The notes below the pieces were generated by a model that was given only the letters and a program-made list of their open reading frames with translations, was not told the DNA's origin and ran no database searches. A stretch of DNA of 5,084 nt from Methanomicrobiales archaeon (GTDB lineage Archaea > Halobacteriota > Methanomicrobia > Methanomicrobiales > Methanospirillaceae): contig JAAZNH010000062.1 in NCBI GenBank assembly GCA_012798365.1, forward strand, positions 1-5,084, read 5' to 3'. The position numbers and the translations under genes were made by a program. Every line of letters begins with the position of its first letter. Within the stretch, counting starts at the first letter, position 1. Shown one piece after another: positions 1-5,084 of the stretch.

Positions 1-2246
1 AGCTGATCCCTCCCGATGAACGCGGTGAGATCAAAAAAATCCTCACCACGCTTGCCCTGACCAACCCCGGAACCTATGTGGAACACCACATTCTCGGGGC
101 AAAAAACCATCCCGATCTTTACCAGTGGGGGTACCGGGCCATTTTCAATGATGCCGGTGCGATCACCGAGTACCTGGCCCAGGGCCGGGACCTCTCCTAT
201 GTAGTCAGGCTCGACAACATCCTTCCCGGAAAAACTGCCACACGCAGCGAACAGGCCGGGGTACCGGAACCAGCTGCCCCAAAAACTTCAGAACGCCAGA
301 AAGGAACACCGGATCTCTCAACTCTTGCCGATTCCATCGATGCCCTCCAGTACCCGATCTTCGCGATCAACCGGGAGGGTATTGTCATAGCATGGAACCA
401 GGCCATGGCCGAGCTCACCGGTATCGACCGGAAGACCATGATCGGGAAAGGGGACTATGCATACGCACTCCCGATCTATGGAGAGCCGCGCCCGATGCTG
501 ATTGACACCATCATCAACCCTTCGCTGAAAAGTGAATCGCTGCAGGTCACCCGGGAGGGTGATTCGTATTGCGGGGATGTCGAGGAGCTCACCATCCGCG
601 GCAGGCCGGTGAAACTCTGGGGGAAAGGAACCGCAATATGGGATGGTTCCGGAACAGTCATTGCAGCAGTCCAGTCCCTCATCGTGAGCGGACAGTCCCC
701 GGAAACTGCCGCGGAAGCCCCCGATCACCATGAACACTACATCGGGGGCGTATCAAGTATTATTCTCAAGATTGCCGGGGAAGGCATCAGCGGCACGATC
801 TCCGGAGCACTCGGATCAGCTACCGGGGGGTACGGGGTCTATGCAACCGACCAGCGCCTCTTTGTCGTCCACAATCCGGACCTCGATGCAGCGCAGTCGC
901 AGAGCATCCAGTTCGGGGAATTTTTAGTAAACGAACTCTTCGGCACTCACGTAGACACCCGCCCGCGCACCATAGCCGATCTCGAGCGGCTCAAGGTCTA
1001 CGAAGTCTGGCGTAAAGATATCGCCCGCATTGAGATGAAGACACCCCGGCTGTTCTCGGGATTTTTGATCATCCACACCAGAACCGGCGGATCCTTCCGC
1101 ATCTTTGTTGACCACAAGCGGGCCTTTGACCATCTCGAACAGCTGCTCAAACTCTTCTACCCGGAGATCCTGCAGGCCGAGACGGTTGAGATTGACGATG
1201 CAGACCTCGAATGGCTTGACGAGGTCAGGACCTTTGAACTGGTGGGCAGGCTCCAGGTTACGGATCCCCTGCAGGATATCTCCCACACCATTACCCGGAA
1301 TATGCCGGTCCTTCCGGATCTGCCGCGGATGCCGGGACCCCAGGTTGTCATCCGGGCACAGGGAAAATGGGATACCCTCAACCAGTCGGTAAAAAATGTC
1401 CCGTACCCGATCTTTGCCATTGATCTTGAAGGAAAAGTGATTGCGTGGAATGACGCCATCGCGCGGCTGACCGGCATTGCAGCAGCTGACATGATCGGGA
1501 AAGGCGATTATGCCTATTCAGTCCCTTTCTATGGTGAGCGGCGCCACATGCTCATCGATTACATCATCATGCCGCCGGATGCCGTTGTGCCCGGCGAGAT
1601 CCCGAATATCACAAGGGAAGGGGATACGTTCTTTGGTCCTCTTGAGAGTATCACCATCCAGGGAAAACCAATGCTCTTCTGGGGCAAATGCACCGGGATT
1701 TACTATGCACGGGGAGCCATCATCGCATCCATCCAGTCCATCCTTGTCAGCGAACAGCCCAGCATGAAAAATATCATCGGAATCTATGAAGAGGAACAGT
1801 ACCTGGGCGGGATATCCAGCATTACCGTGAAACTCGCTGAACCGGGTGTGACCGGGGCGATAGCCGGCGCCCTCGGGTCAGCAACCGGGGGATACGGGAT
1901 CTATGCAACCGACCAGCGCCTCTTCATTGTCCACAACCGGGAACTGGATGCAACCAATCCGGATGGCGTCCAGTTCGGGGCGTTTATCTTAGACGAACTC
2001 TTCGGCACAACCGTTGATACGAGCCAGAGGAATATCGAACACCTTGAAAAGGAGCGGGTGCACGAGATCTGGCGCAAGGATATCATAACGATTGAGATGA
2101 AAAAACCGCTCCTCCTGGCCGGCCACATCACCATCCGGACACGGAACGGGGAATCAATCCGGCTCTATATCGATCACCGCAAGGCCTTCATCCACTTAGA
2201 CCAGATCCTCAGGATGTTCTATCCCGAAATCCTGCGGATCGAATGA
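1..2246 (+). CDS. Multi-PAS sensory protein with two PAS + PH-like modules (5' partial)
   Basis: The frame is open from the first base to a TGA at 2244-2246, giving 747 visible residues; the true start lies upstream. A GTG at 78 could be taken as the start, but the 25 codons before it complete a PAS-domain C-terminal half that ends in EYLAQGRDLS, so that GTG is internal. Numbering from it, the order is: PAS remnant (to about 40), linker, PAS (about 85-205, with PIFAINREGIVIAWN and GKGDYAYALP), PH-like domain (about 220-365, with GALGSATGGYG and YATDQRLFVVHN), linker (366-432), second PAS (436-560) and second PH-like domain (574-719). PAS domains bind small ligands or mediate protein contacts. 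The YxTDxRLxxV strand followed by an FRIxVDH strand suggests a bacterial-type PH/GRAM fold, which is inference. No kinase, cyclase, HAMP or membrane segment is visible, so it is probably a cytosolic sensor or scaffold. The upstream part could hold more domains. Confidence 0.85.
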   Translation, partial: LIPPDERGEIKKILTTLALTNPGTYVEHHILGAKNHPDLYQWGYRAIFNDAGAITEYLAQGRDLSYVVRLDNILPGKTATRSEQAGVPEPAAPKTSERQKGTPDLSTLADSIDALQYPIFAINREGIVIAWNQAMAELTGIDRKTMIGKGDYAYALPIYGEPRPMLIDTIINPSLKSESLQVTREGDSYCGDVEELTIRGRPVKLWGKGTAIWDGSGTVIAAVQSLIVSGQSPETAAEAPDHHEHYIGGVSSIILKIAGEGISGTISGALGSATGGYGVYATDQRLFVVHNPDLDAAQSQSIQFGEFLVNELFGTHVDTRPRTIADLERLKVYEVWRKDIARIEMKTPRLFSGFLIIHTRTGGSFRIFVDHKRAFDHLEQLLKLFYPEILQAETVEIDDADLEWLDEVRTFELVGRLQVTDPLQDISHTITRNMPVLPDLPRMPGPQVVIRAQGKWDTLNQSVKNVPYPIFAIDLEGKVIAWNDAIARLTGIAAADMIGKGDYAYSVPFYGERRHMLIDYIIMPPDAVVPGEIPNITREGDTFFGPLESITIQGKPMLFWGKCTGIYYARGAIIASIQSILVSEQPSMKNIIGIYEEEQYLGGISSITVKLAEPGVTGAIAGALGSATGGYGIYATDQRLFIVHNRELDATNPDGVQFGAFILDELFGTTVDTSQRNIEHLEKERVHEIWRKDIITIEMKKPLLLAGHITIRTRNGESIRLYIDHRKAFIHLDQILRMFYPEILRIE
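330..1172 (+). repeat. Tandem intragenic module, copy 1 (PAS + PH-like)
   Basis: This segment of the large PAS gene is repeated at 1383-2234 with an offset of 351-354 codons. The PAS parts share YPIFAI, VIAWN, MIGKGDYAY and MLID. The PH-like parts share GALGSATGGYG and YATDQRLF. A 24-nt stretch at 839-862 is identical to 1901-1924. Confidence 0.85.
1383..2234 (+). repeat. Tandem intragenic module, copy 2 (PAS + PH-like)
   Basis: This is the second copy of the module at 330-1172. By hand count, 33 of 47 residues are identical across the N-terminal part of the PH-like domain (residues 220-266 against 574-620, counting from the internal GTG at 78). The copies are joined by a linker of about 70 residues, rich in proline near its end and without a counterpart in the copies. 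The copy ends three residues before the stop codon. Confidence 0.85.
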
Positions 2247-2290
2247 AAAGAAAACTATCCGGTGGTGCGGGAGCAGTCCTGACGGCAGGG

Positions 2291-2300
2291 CTTTATTTTT
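2291..2300 (+). terminator. Oligo-T terminator for the PAS gene
   Basis: CTTTATTTTT lies 45 nt after the stop codon of the plus-strand PAS gene. Archaeal RNA polymerase terminates at T-rich stretches on the non-template strand without needing a hairpin. No strong stem precedes it. Confidence 0.5.
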
Positions 2301-2316
2301 AAAAGGAAAAAAAGCG
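2301..2316 (-). terminator. Oligo-T terminator for ilvE
   Basis: Read on the minus strand, this stretch is CGCTTTTTTTCCTTTT and begins directly after the ilvE TAA stop. With the plus-strand T-run just beside it, it forms a compact pair of opposed termination signals between the two converging genes. Confidence 0.55.
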
Positions 2317-3186
2317 TTATTTGTTGATGGGATGCCCGTCGCGTTCCGTGATCGGCTTGAATGCCGCACTCAGCTGGCGGAAGACCGGGCCGGGTTTTCC
2401 TGAACCAATGACCCTGCCGTCAACCCAGGTGATGGGTGCAACTTCTGCTGCAGTACCAGAACAGATCAGTTCATCTGCCGTGTAGAGATCGAAATAGCCA
2501 AGGTTCTGCTCTTTTACCGTGATGCCCAGCGATTTGGCAATTTCAAGGATGACCAGCCGGGTCACGCCGCGGAGGTTGTTGAGGGTCGGGGGCGTGATGA
2601 TCTCGCCATTCTTGACAATGTACAGGTTGTCGCCCGATCCTTCGGATACGTACCCGTTGGTGTCAAAGAAGATAGCCTCGTCGCCGCCCTTGTAGTTTGC
2701 CTCGATTTTGGCAAGGATATTGTTGAGGTAATTCAGGCTTTTCACGTTCGGGGGCATGCATTCGGCAGGGTTGCGCCGCACCGAGACCGTGACTGCCTTA
2801 AGCCCCTTCTCGTACAGGTCGCCGTACATCGCACCCCAGGTTACAGCAATGACAATAACGGACGGTTTTGCACACTTGCGGGGATCCAGGCCCAAGTCGC
2901 CGACACCGCGGGTGAAGATCGGGCGGATGTAGGCATCCGTTAAGTTATTCCGCCGTAAGGTTTCGCAGATCGCTTCCGTCAGCTCTTCCTTGCTGATGGG
3001 CGGTTTGAGATCAATGGTCTTTGCGGAATCATAGAGCCGGTCGATGTGGTCTTTCAACCGGAAAATCCGTCCATTGTAACAACGTATACCTTCAAACACG
3101 CCATCGCCATAGAGGAAACCATGGTCAAAGACGGAGACACGCGCCTGCTCCTCCGGCAGGTATTTCCCATCATAATAAATGATCAT
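2317..3186 (-). CDS. ilvE: Branched-chain amino acid aminotransferase (class IV)
   Basis: This 289-residue fold-type IV PLP enzyme interconverts leucine, isoleucine and valine with their 2-oxo acids, using glutamate/2-oxoglutarate as partner; it is the last step of branched-chain amino acid synthesis, in the cytosol. Visible landmarks are GDGVFEGIR near residues 28-35, the PLP lysine K149 in NVKSLNYLNN, the glutamate E182 in YVSEGSGDNLY, and phosphate-binding segments LRGVTR (205-210) and SGTAAEV (243-249). The length is usual for IlvE. The ATG at 3186 gives the typical N-terminus MIIYYDGKYLPEEQARVSVF, and the frame upstream meets a stop within about 50 nt, so the start is secure. There is no clear Shine-Dalgarno sequence, so the mRNA may be leaderless or have a short leader. 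It is monocistronic here and divergent from the PAS/DUF835 unit. D-amino acid aminotransferase or aminodeoxychorismate lyase are related alternatives, but the EGSGDNLY and SLNYLNN motifs favour IlvE. Confidence 0.92.
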   Translation of the reverse strand: MIIYYDGKYLPEEQARVSVFDHGFLYGDGVFEGIRCYNGRIFRLKDHIDRLYDSAKTIDLKPPISKEELTEAICETLRRNNLTDAYIRPIFTRGVGDLGLDPRKCAKPSVIVIAVTWGAMYGDLYEKGLKAVTVSVRRNPAECMPPNVKSLNYLNNILAKIEANYKGGDEAIFFDTNGYVSEGSGDNLYIVKNGEIITPPTLNNLRGVTRLVILEIAKSLGITVKEQNLGYFDLYTADELICSGTAAEVAPITWVDGRVIGSGKPGPVFRQLSAAFKPITERDGHPINK

Positions 3187-3393
3187 AGTTTGTGATAAGG
3201 TGCCGGGGGTTTTGTAGTTTTTTCTTTTGATCGGTCATGGTGCAGGTACGTTGCGAGGCATAGTTGGGCAAATATCCAGCCGGGATACCATGTTCTGCCA
3301 CATGGTGCAGGTGTAACACGCGGTGCAGGCACATAAGGCACAGCGGATAAATACAAAGAGCAGGTAAGTGGATTACGAGATAGGACGCATCCC
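3187..3393. promoter_or_regulatory. Divergent intergenic promoter region with repeated GGTGCAGG
   Basis: This 207-bp gap separates ilvE (leftward) from the PAS/DUF835 unit (rightward). It holds the 12-mer CATGGTGCAGGT twice (3236-3247 and 3301-3312) and a third GGTGCAGG at 3322-3329. A short inverted repeat, ACCATG/CATGGT (3287-3292 and 3301-3306), overlaps the second copy. For ilvE no good TATA box is visible; an A-rich stretch on the minus strand (about 3211-3228) is only a weak candidate. The repeats could be operator sites serving one or both directions, which is inference. Confidence 0.4.
3347..3354 (+). promoter_or_regulatory. TATA-like box for the PAS/DUF835 unit
   Basis: ATAAATAC lies 40 nt before the ATG at 3394. 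Archaeal TATA boxes sit about 25 nt before the transcription start, which would put the start near 3375-3380 and leave a leader of roughly 15-20 nt. No strong Shine-Dalgarno sequence precedes the ATG, in line with a short leader. Confidence 0.4.
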
Positions 3394-4074
3394 ATGACAC
3401 AGAAGCAGGGCCTCATATCCGGTACCGGTCAGGGAACATCCCCGGGGACCGATGTATTCCGCATTGTCTTTGAAAAGATCCAGACCGGGATCCTGGTCAT
3501 CGACCCGGCCTCGCATACCATCATCGATGCAAATCCCATTGCAGAATTCCTCACCGGCCGCTCCCGTGACGAACTGATCGGCAGCACCTGCCACGAATTT
3601 GTCTGCCCGGCAAAATGCGGCCAGTGCCCCATCACGGATTTTCACCAGGACATCCACAGCCTGGAACGCGCAATCATCAATGCGAAAGGAGAACGTATGC
3701 CCATCTTAAAGACCGTTGCGAAGGCCACCATCAACAACAAAGAATACCTGATCGAGAGTTTCATCGACATCATTGACCGGAAAAAATCAGAAGAGCGAAA
3801 AGTCGCCCTCATCGCGTACCTGGACGAATCAGTCCAGCGGGTGAACAAGCCGCTTGAACTCATGCAGCAGAGTATGCAGCAGATGGCTGACGGTGTGAAG
3901 AGCGGGGACTTTAATGCAGAAGAGATCCGCATGCAGCTCCAGCTCCATGCAAACAACCTTGCGCAGATCAGCCAAAACCTTGCCGAACTGAGCCGTAAAG
4001 CAGCTGCAGAACATAAGGAAGATATCCCGCAGGAATACCGGGATTTCATCATCGGGAAGGGAAAGAACCCATGA
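3394..4074 (+). CDS. Single-PAS sensor protein with Cys cluster and helical tail
   Basis: This 226-residue soluble protein has a PAS domain (about 20-130) opening with VFEKIQTGILVIDPASHTIIDANP and closing with ESFIDIIDRKKSEE, the usual PAS-to-linker transition. Its middle carries C66-x4-C71-x3-C75-x2-C78 in CHEFVCPAKCGQCPITD. Related CxxxxCPxxxGxCP motifs occur in other archaeal and bacterial PAS domains; a redox or metal role is inference. Residues 135-205 are predicted helical, rich in Q, L and E, and resemble a histidine-kinase dimerisation helix, with QRVNKPL (148-154) where an H-box would be expected. There is no phosphoacceptor histidine there and no HATPase domain, so it is probably not a kinase. 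The stop overlaps the next ATG by ATGA, implying coupled translation with the DUF835-like gene, its probable partner. The ATG at 3394 is the first plausible start after the TATA-like box. Confidence 0.85.
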   Translation: MTQKQGLISGTGQGTSPGTDVFRIVFEKIQTGILVIDPASHTIIDANPIAEFLTGRSRDELIGSTCHEFVCPAKCGQCPITDFHQDIHSLERAIINAKGERMPILKTVAKATINNKEYLIESFIDIIDRKKSEERKVALIAYLDESVQRVNKPLELMQQSMQQMADGVKSGDFNAEEIRMQLQLHANNLAQISQNLAELSRKAAAEHKEDIPQEYRDFIIGKGKNP

Positions 4075-4628
4075 CCGGGGAACCTGCGGCTGAATCAGCT
4101 GATGACGGTCTGCTGTACCTGATGCTGGCCCAGCCGGAAAAGCTCCAGACACTGAATATCTCGGTGATCAAGAAGATCCTCGCCCGGGGCTGCACCCCCC
4201 TGATCATTACCGTGAACCAGCCATACAGGATCCTGGTAAAAACGTATGCAAAAGAAGGTATTGATGCAGACCGGTTCTACGTAGTCGATGCCGTAACGCA
4301 GTATTCCGGAGGGGCCTGTACGCCCGGCCCACGGGTAAAATATGTCAACAACCCGGCAAACCTCACCGATCTTGGAATTGCCATCACGGAGATCATCAAA
4401 CAGATCCCGGAGCCCAGCAAATGCATCATGTTCGACTCCGTCAGCATGCTCCTGATCCATATCCCCTCAGCCACCGCTGCAAAGTTTTTGCATTTTGTGG
4501 TCAACAAGCTTAAACTCTCGGACATTTCGGGGATCTTCCTTTGTGTTGACAAGGGCCTGGACCCGGTCGTCCTCTCCCAGATGTCGGCATTTGTGGACAA
4601 AGTCGTGGATTTTGAGAAGAAGGAATAA
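4071..4628 (+). CDS. DUF835-like (KaiC-related) protein
   Basis: This 185-residue protein resembles the archaeal DUF835 family, a RecA/KaiC-like fold often found as an output or interaction domain beside PAS or GAF sensors. Supporting features are the conserved order of NQPYRILVKTYAKEGID (49-65), FYVVDAVTQYSGG (69-81), NNPANLTDLGIAITEIIKQI (93-112), the Walker-B-like hydrophobic strand CIMFDSVSMLLI (118-129, D122), KFLHFVVNKLK (138-148) and FVDKVVDF near the end. No GxxxxGK Walker A motif is present, so ATP hydrolysis is unlikely and a binding role is inferred. There is no signal peptide or membrane segment. The ATG overlaps the previous stop (ATGA), and purine-rich GGGAAGGGAAAG just upstream may act as a ribosome binding site. 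Co-translation with the PAS protein suggests a sensor/partner pair, equivalent to fused PAS-DUF835 proteins in relatives. The specific function is unknown. Confidence 0.8.
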   Translation: MTGEPAAESADDGLLYLMLAQPEKLQTLNISVIKKILARGCTPLIITVNQPYRILVKTYAKEGIDADRFYVVDAVTQYSGGACTPGPRVKYVNNPANLTDLGIAITEIIKQIPEPSKCIMFDSVSMLLIHIPSATAAKFLHFVVNKLKLSDISGIFLCVDKGLDPVVLSQMSAFVDKVVDFEKKE

Positions 4629-4660
4629 TTACAACGGTCTGTTCGCTGACCACGAATCCA

Positions 4661-4672
4661 TTTTTCTTTTTT
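4661..4672 (+). terminator. Oligo-T terminator after the DUF835-like gene
   Basis: TTTTTCTTTTTT begins 32 nt after the TAA stop at 4626-4628. This is a strong archaeal-type T-rich termination signal without a clear hairpin. Three later T6 runs on the same strand (4811, 4835, 4863) could act as back-ups. Confidence 0.65.
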
Positions 4673-4710
4673 GAGGGATTTGTCCTGCAAAATGGTACCG
4701 TTTATTCAGG

Positions 4711-4772
4711 AAAATTTCTGGTAATTTCTGAAAATTTTCAATAATTTCCCGTAAATACCGGCCGTTTCCCGG
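4711..4772. repeat. Degenerate 10-bp tandem repeat, consensus rtAATTTCyg
   Basis: Successive decamers read AAAATTTCTG, GTAATTTCTG, AAAATTTTCA, ATAATTTCCC, then the weaker GTAAATACCG and GCCGTTTCCC. The register is held at exactly 10 bp with no indels across six units. AA/TT steps recurring once per helical turn are a feature of curved DNA and of histone-wrapped DNA; that role is inference. Confidence 0.6.
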
Positions 4773-4796
4773 AAATTGTACGAAAAAATTCCGGGA
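4767..4796. repeat. Hairpin (11-bp arms, one mismatch)
   Basis: TCCCGGAAATT (4767-4777) pairs with AAATTCCGGGA (4786-4796) at 10 of 11 positions, around the 8-nt loop GTACGAAA. It overlaps the end of the phased repeat. A T6 run follows 14 nt later (4811-4816), which is too far for a classical intrinsic terminator. Confidence 0.55.
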
Positions 4797-4846
4797 TAAT
4801 TTCCAAAAAATTTTTTCTGATGGATTTCTCAGGCTTTTTTCAAGAG

Positions 4847-4854
4847 TATATTTT
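4847..4854 (+). promoter_or_regulatory. TATA-like element, possible promoter for a rightward gene
   Basis: TATATTTT sits in AT-rich DNA just before base composition returns to the gene-like level. Transcription would start about 4875-4882, placing the repeat cluster at 4930-5024 in the 5' part of the transcript. It is only a match to the general archaeal TATA pattern. Confidence 0.35.
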
Positions 4855-4929
4855 CAGGTTTGTTTTTTCGCAAGCAGTGCTATTTACTCCACGGACAGCA
4901 CAGCCCCGGAGCTTCAGCACATTAGTGAG

Positions 4930-5024
4930 TGTTCCGGCACTGGTCCACAAAATGCCGGAACATACCGGCACTGGCAACCGGATGGAGGTGCGTGTAACTG
5001 CCCAGGGTGTTATTGACCAGTGCC
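4930..5024. repeat. Cluster of inverted and direct CCGGCACTGG repeats
   Basis: TGTTCCGGCA (4930-4939) and TGCCGGAACA (4953-4962) form a perfect 10-bp inverted repeat around a 13-nt loop. CCGGCACTGG occurs at 4934-4943 and again at 4965-4974. GACCAGTGCC (5015-5024) is the exact reverse complement of 4936-4945. One word is thus present four times, in two orientations, within 95 bp. It may be an operator cluster or a leader RNA with alternative folds. Confidence 0.6.
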
Positions 5025-5084
5025 CCATCCTGCGCATCCCGGATCCCTATGCCCCGGCTGAGCCGGTATGCATACCTTGTATCC
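4952..5084 (+). CDS. Possible start of a hypothetical protein (3' partial)
   Basis: The frame is open from ATG 4952 to the window edge (44 codons), with G or C common at third codon positions. The translation begins MPEHTGTGNRMEVRV and near the edge contains PVCIPCI. I do not recognise a family. ATG 4982 is a second possible start. Neither has a good ribosome binding site; a strong GGAGGTG lies at 4984-4990, inside the frame. It follows a TATA-like element by about 100 nt. The frame is also open upstream to 4820, so openness alone is weak evidence. The same bases also hold the repeat cluster, so this could be a leader region instead of coding sequence. Confidence 0.3.
   Translation, partial: MPEHTGTGNRMEVRVTAQGVIDQCPILRIPDPYAPAEPVCIPCI
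5054..5076. repeat. Short hairpin and 12-bp perfect palindrome
   Basis: CCGGC-TGA-GCCGG (5054-5066) is a small perfect stem, and it overlaps GGTATGCATACC (5065-5076), a perfect 12-bp palindrome. They lie within the possible partial gene at the right edge. A dimeric regulator site is conceivable, but there is no direct support. Confidence 0.45.

Larger units (their letters stand above)
4629..4951. other. AT-rich intergenic region
   Basis: This spacer of about 320 bp is far richer in A and T than the genes. From left to right it holds the oligo-T terminator of the PAS/DUF835 unit, a 10-bp-phased AATTTC repeat, a long hairpin, the 12-bp palindrome AAAAAATTTTTT (4805-4816), further T6 runs at 4811-4816, 4835-4840 and 4863-4868, a TATA-like element and the left arm of a repeat cluster. 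I see no convincing gene here. A plus-strand frame is open from ATG 4820, but it begins upstream of the TATA-like element and has an unconvincing N-terminus. Confidence 0.7.

Noticed and set aside
318..737. A 139-codon minus-strand frame inside the large PAS gene
   Set aside because: The plus frame here encodes an unmistakable PAS domain. The antisense frame is a shadow of its codon bias.
3170..3416. Two overlapping minus-strand open frames across the ilvE upstream region
   Set aside because: They overlap the start of ilvE and the first codons of the divergent PAS gene, have low-complexity translations and show no family features. The region is better explained as a divergent promoter.
4071..4628. 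An active KaiC/RecA-type ATPase
   Set aside because: Only a Walker-B-like strand is visible. No GxxxxGK P-loop occurs anywhere in the 185 residues, so the call stays DUF835-like.
4711..4830. A possible CRISPR-like or minisatellite array
   Set aside because: The unit is only 10 bp and degenerate, with no spacers of constant length. It does not fit a CRISPR array.
4820..4951. Extension of the right-edge frame back to ATG 4820
   Set aside because: The frame is open but the added segment lies in AT-rich DNA, starts upstream of the TATA-like element and gives a poor N-terminus.
4840..5037. A 65-codon open frame on the minus strand
   Set aside because: The translation is rich in Arg, Thr and Ser with no recognisable motif, overlaps the repeat cluster and ends in the AT-rich spacer. 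It has no promoter or ribosome binding site that I can see.
5007..5084. A GTG-initiated frame following the GGAGGTG at 4984-4990
   Set aside because: The spacing of 16 nt is too long for a normal Shine-Dalgarno start, and the translation is rich in Ser, Arg and Pro with few acidic residues, typical of a shadow frame.

Overview
The window looks like chromosomal DNA from a methanogenic archaeon, most likely of the order Methanomicrobiales (Methanoregula-like). This is inferred from the gene content (PAS proteins with archaeal-type accessory domains, a DUF835/KaiC-like protein, an archaeal-type IlvE), moderate GC content in genes, AT-rich spacers, TATA-like promoter elements and oligo-T stretches after genes. 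I see no insertion sequence, CRISPR array, tRNA or rRNA.

Layout. (1) Positions 1-2246, plus strand: a large sensory protein cut by the left window edge. It starts inside a PAS domain and then carries two tandem copies of a [PAS + PH-like] module. (2) Positions 2247-2316: a short convergent spacer with T-rich stretches on both strands. (3) Positions 2317-3186, minus strand: ilvE, branched-chain amino acid aminotransferase, complete with its catalytic lysine. (4) Positions 3187-3393: a divergent promoter region with repeated GGTGCAGG words and a TATA-like box for the plus-strand genes. (5) Positions 3394-4074 and 4071-4628, plus strand: a two-gene unit overlapping by ATGA. The first gene encodes a small PAS protein with a cysteine cluster and a helical tail; the second encodes a DUF835-like, KaiC-related protein with no Walker A motif. 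(6) Positions 4629-4951: an AT-rich spacer with T-runs, a 10-bp-phased degenerate repeat, a long hairpin and a TATA-like element. (7) Positions 4930-5084: inverted and direct repeats of a GGCACTGG word, overlapping the start of a possible plus-strand gene that runs off the right edge.

Functionally, the window is mostly signal sensing (two PAS proteins and one KaiC-like partner) around a housekeeping amino acid gene. Neither sensor shows a kinase catalytic domain in the window, so output is probably by protein-protein interaction. The PAS/DUF835 pair is the clearest functional unit. The most unusual non-coding signals are the helically phased AATTTC repeat (about 4711-4772) and the repeat/hairpin cluster at 4930-5024. 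I find no strong evidence for a wholly new system.
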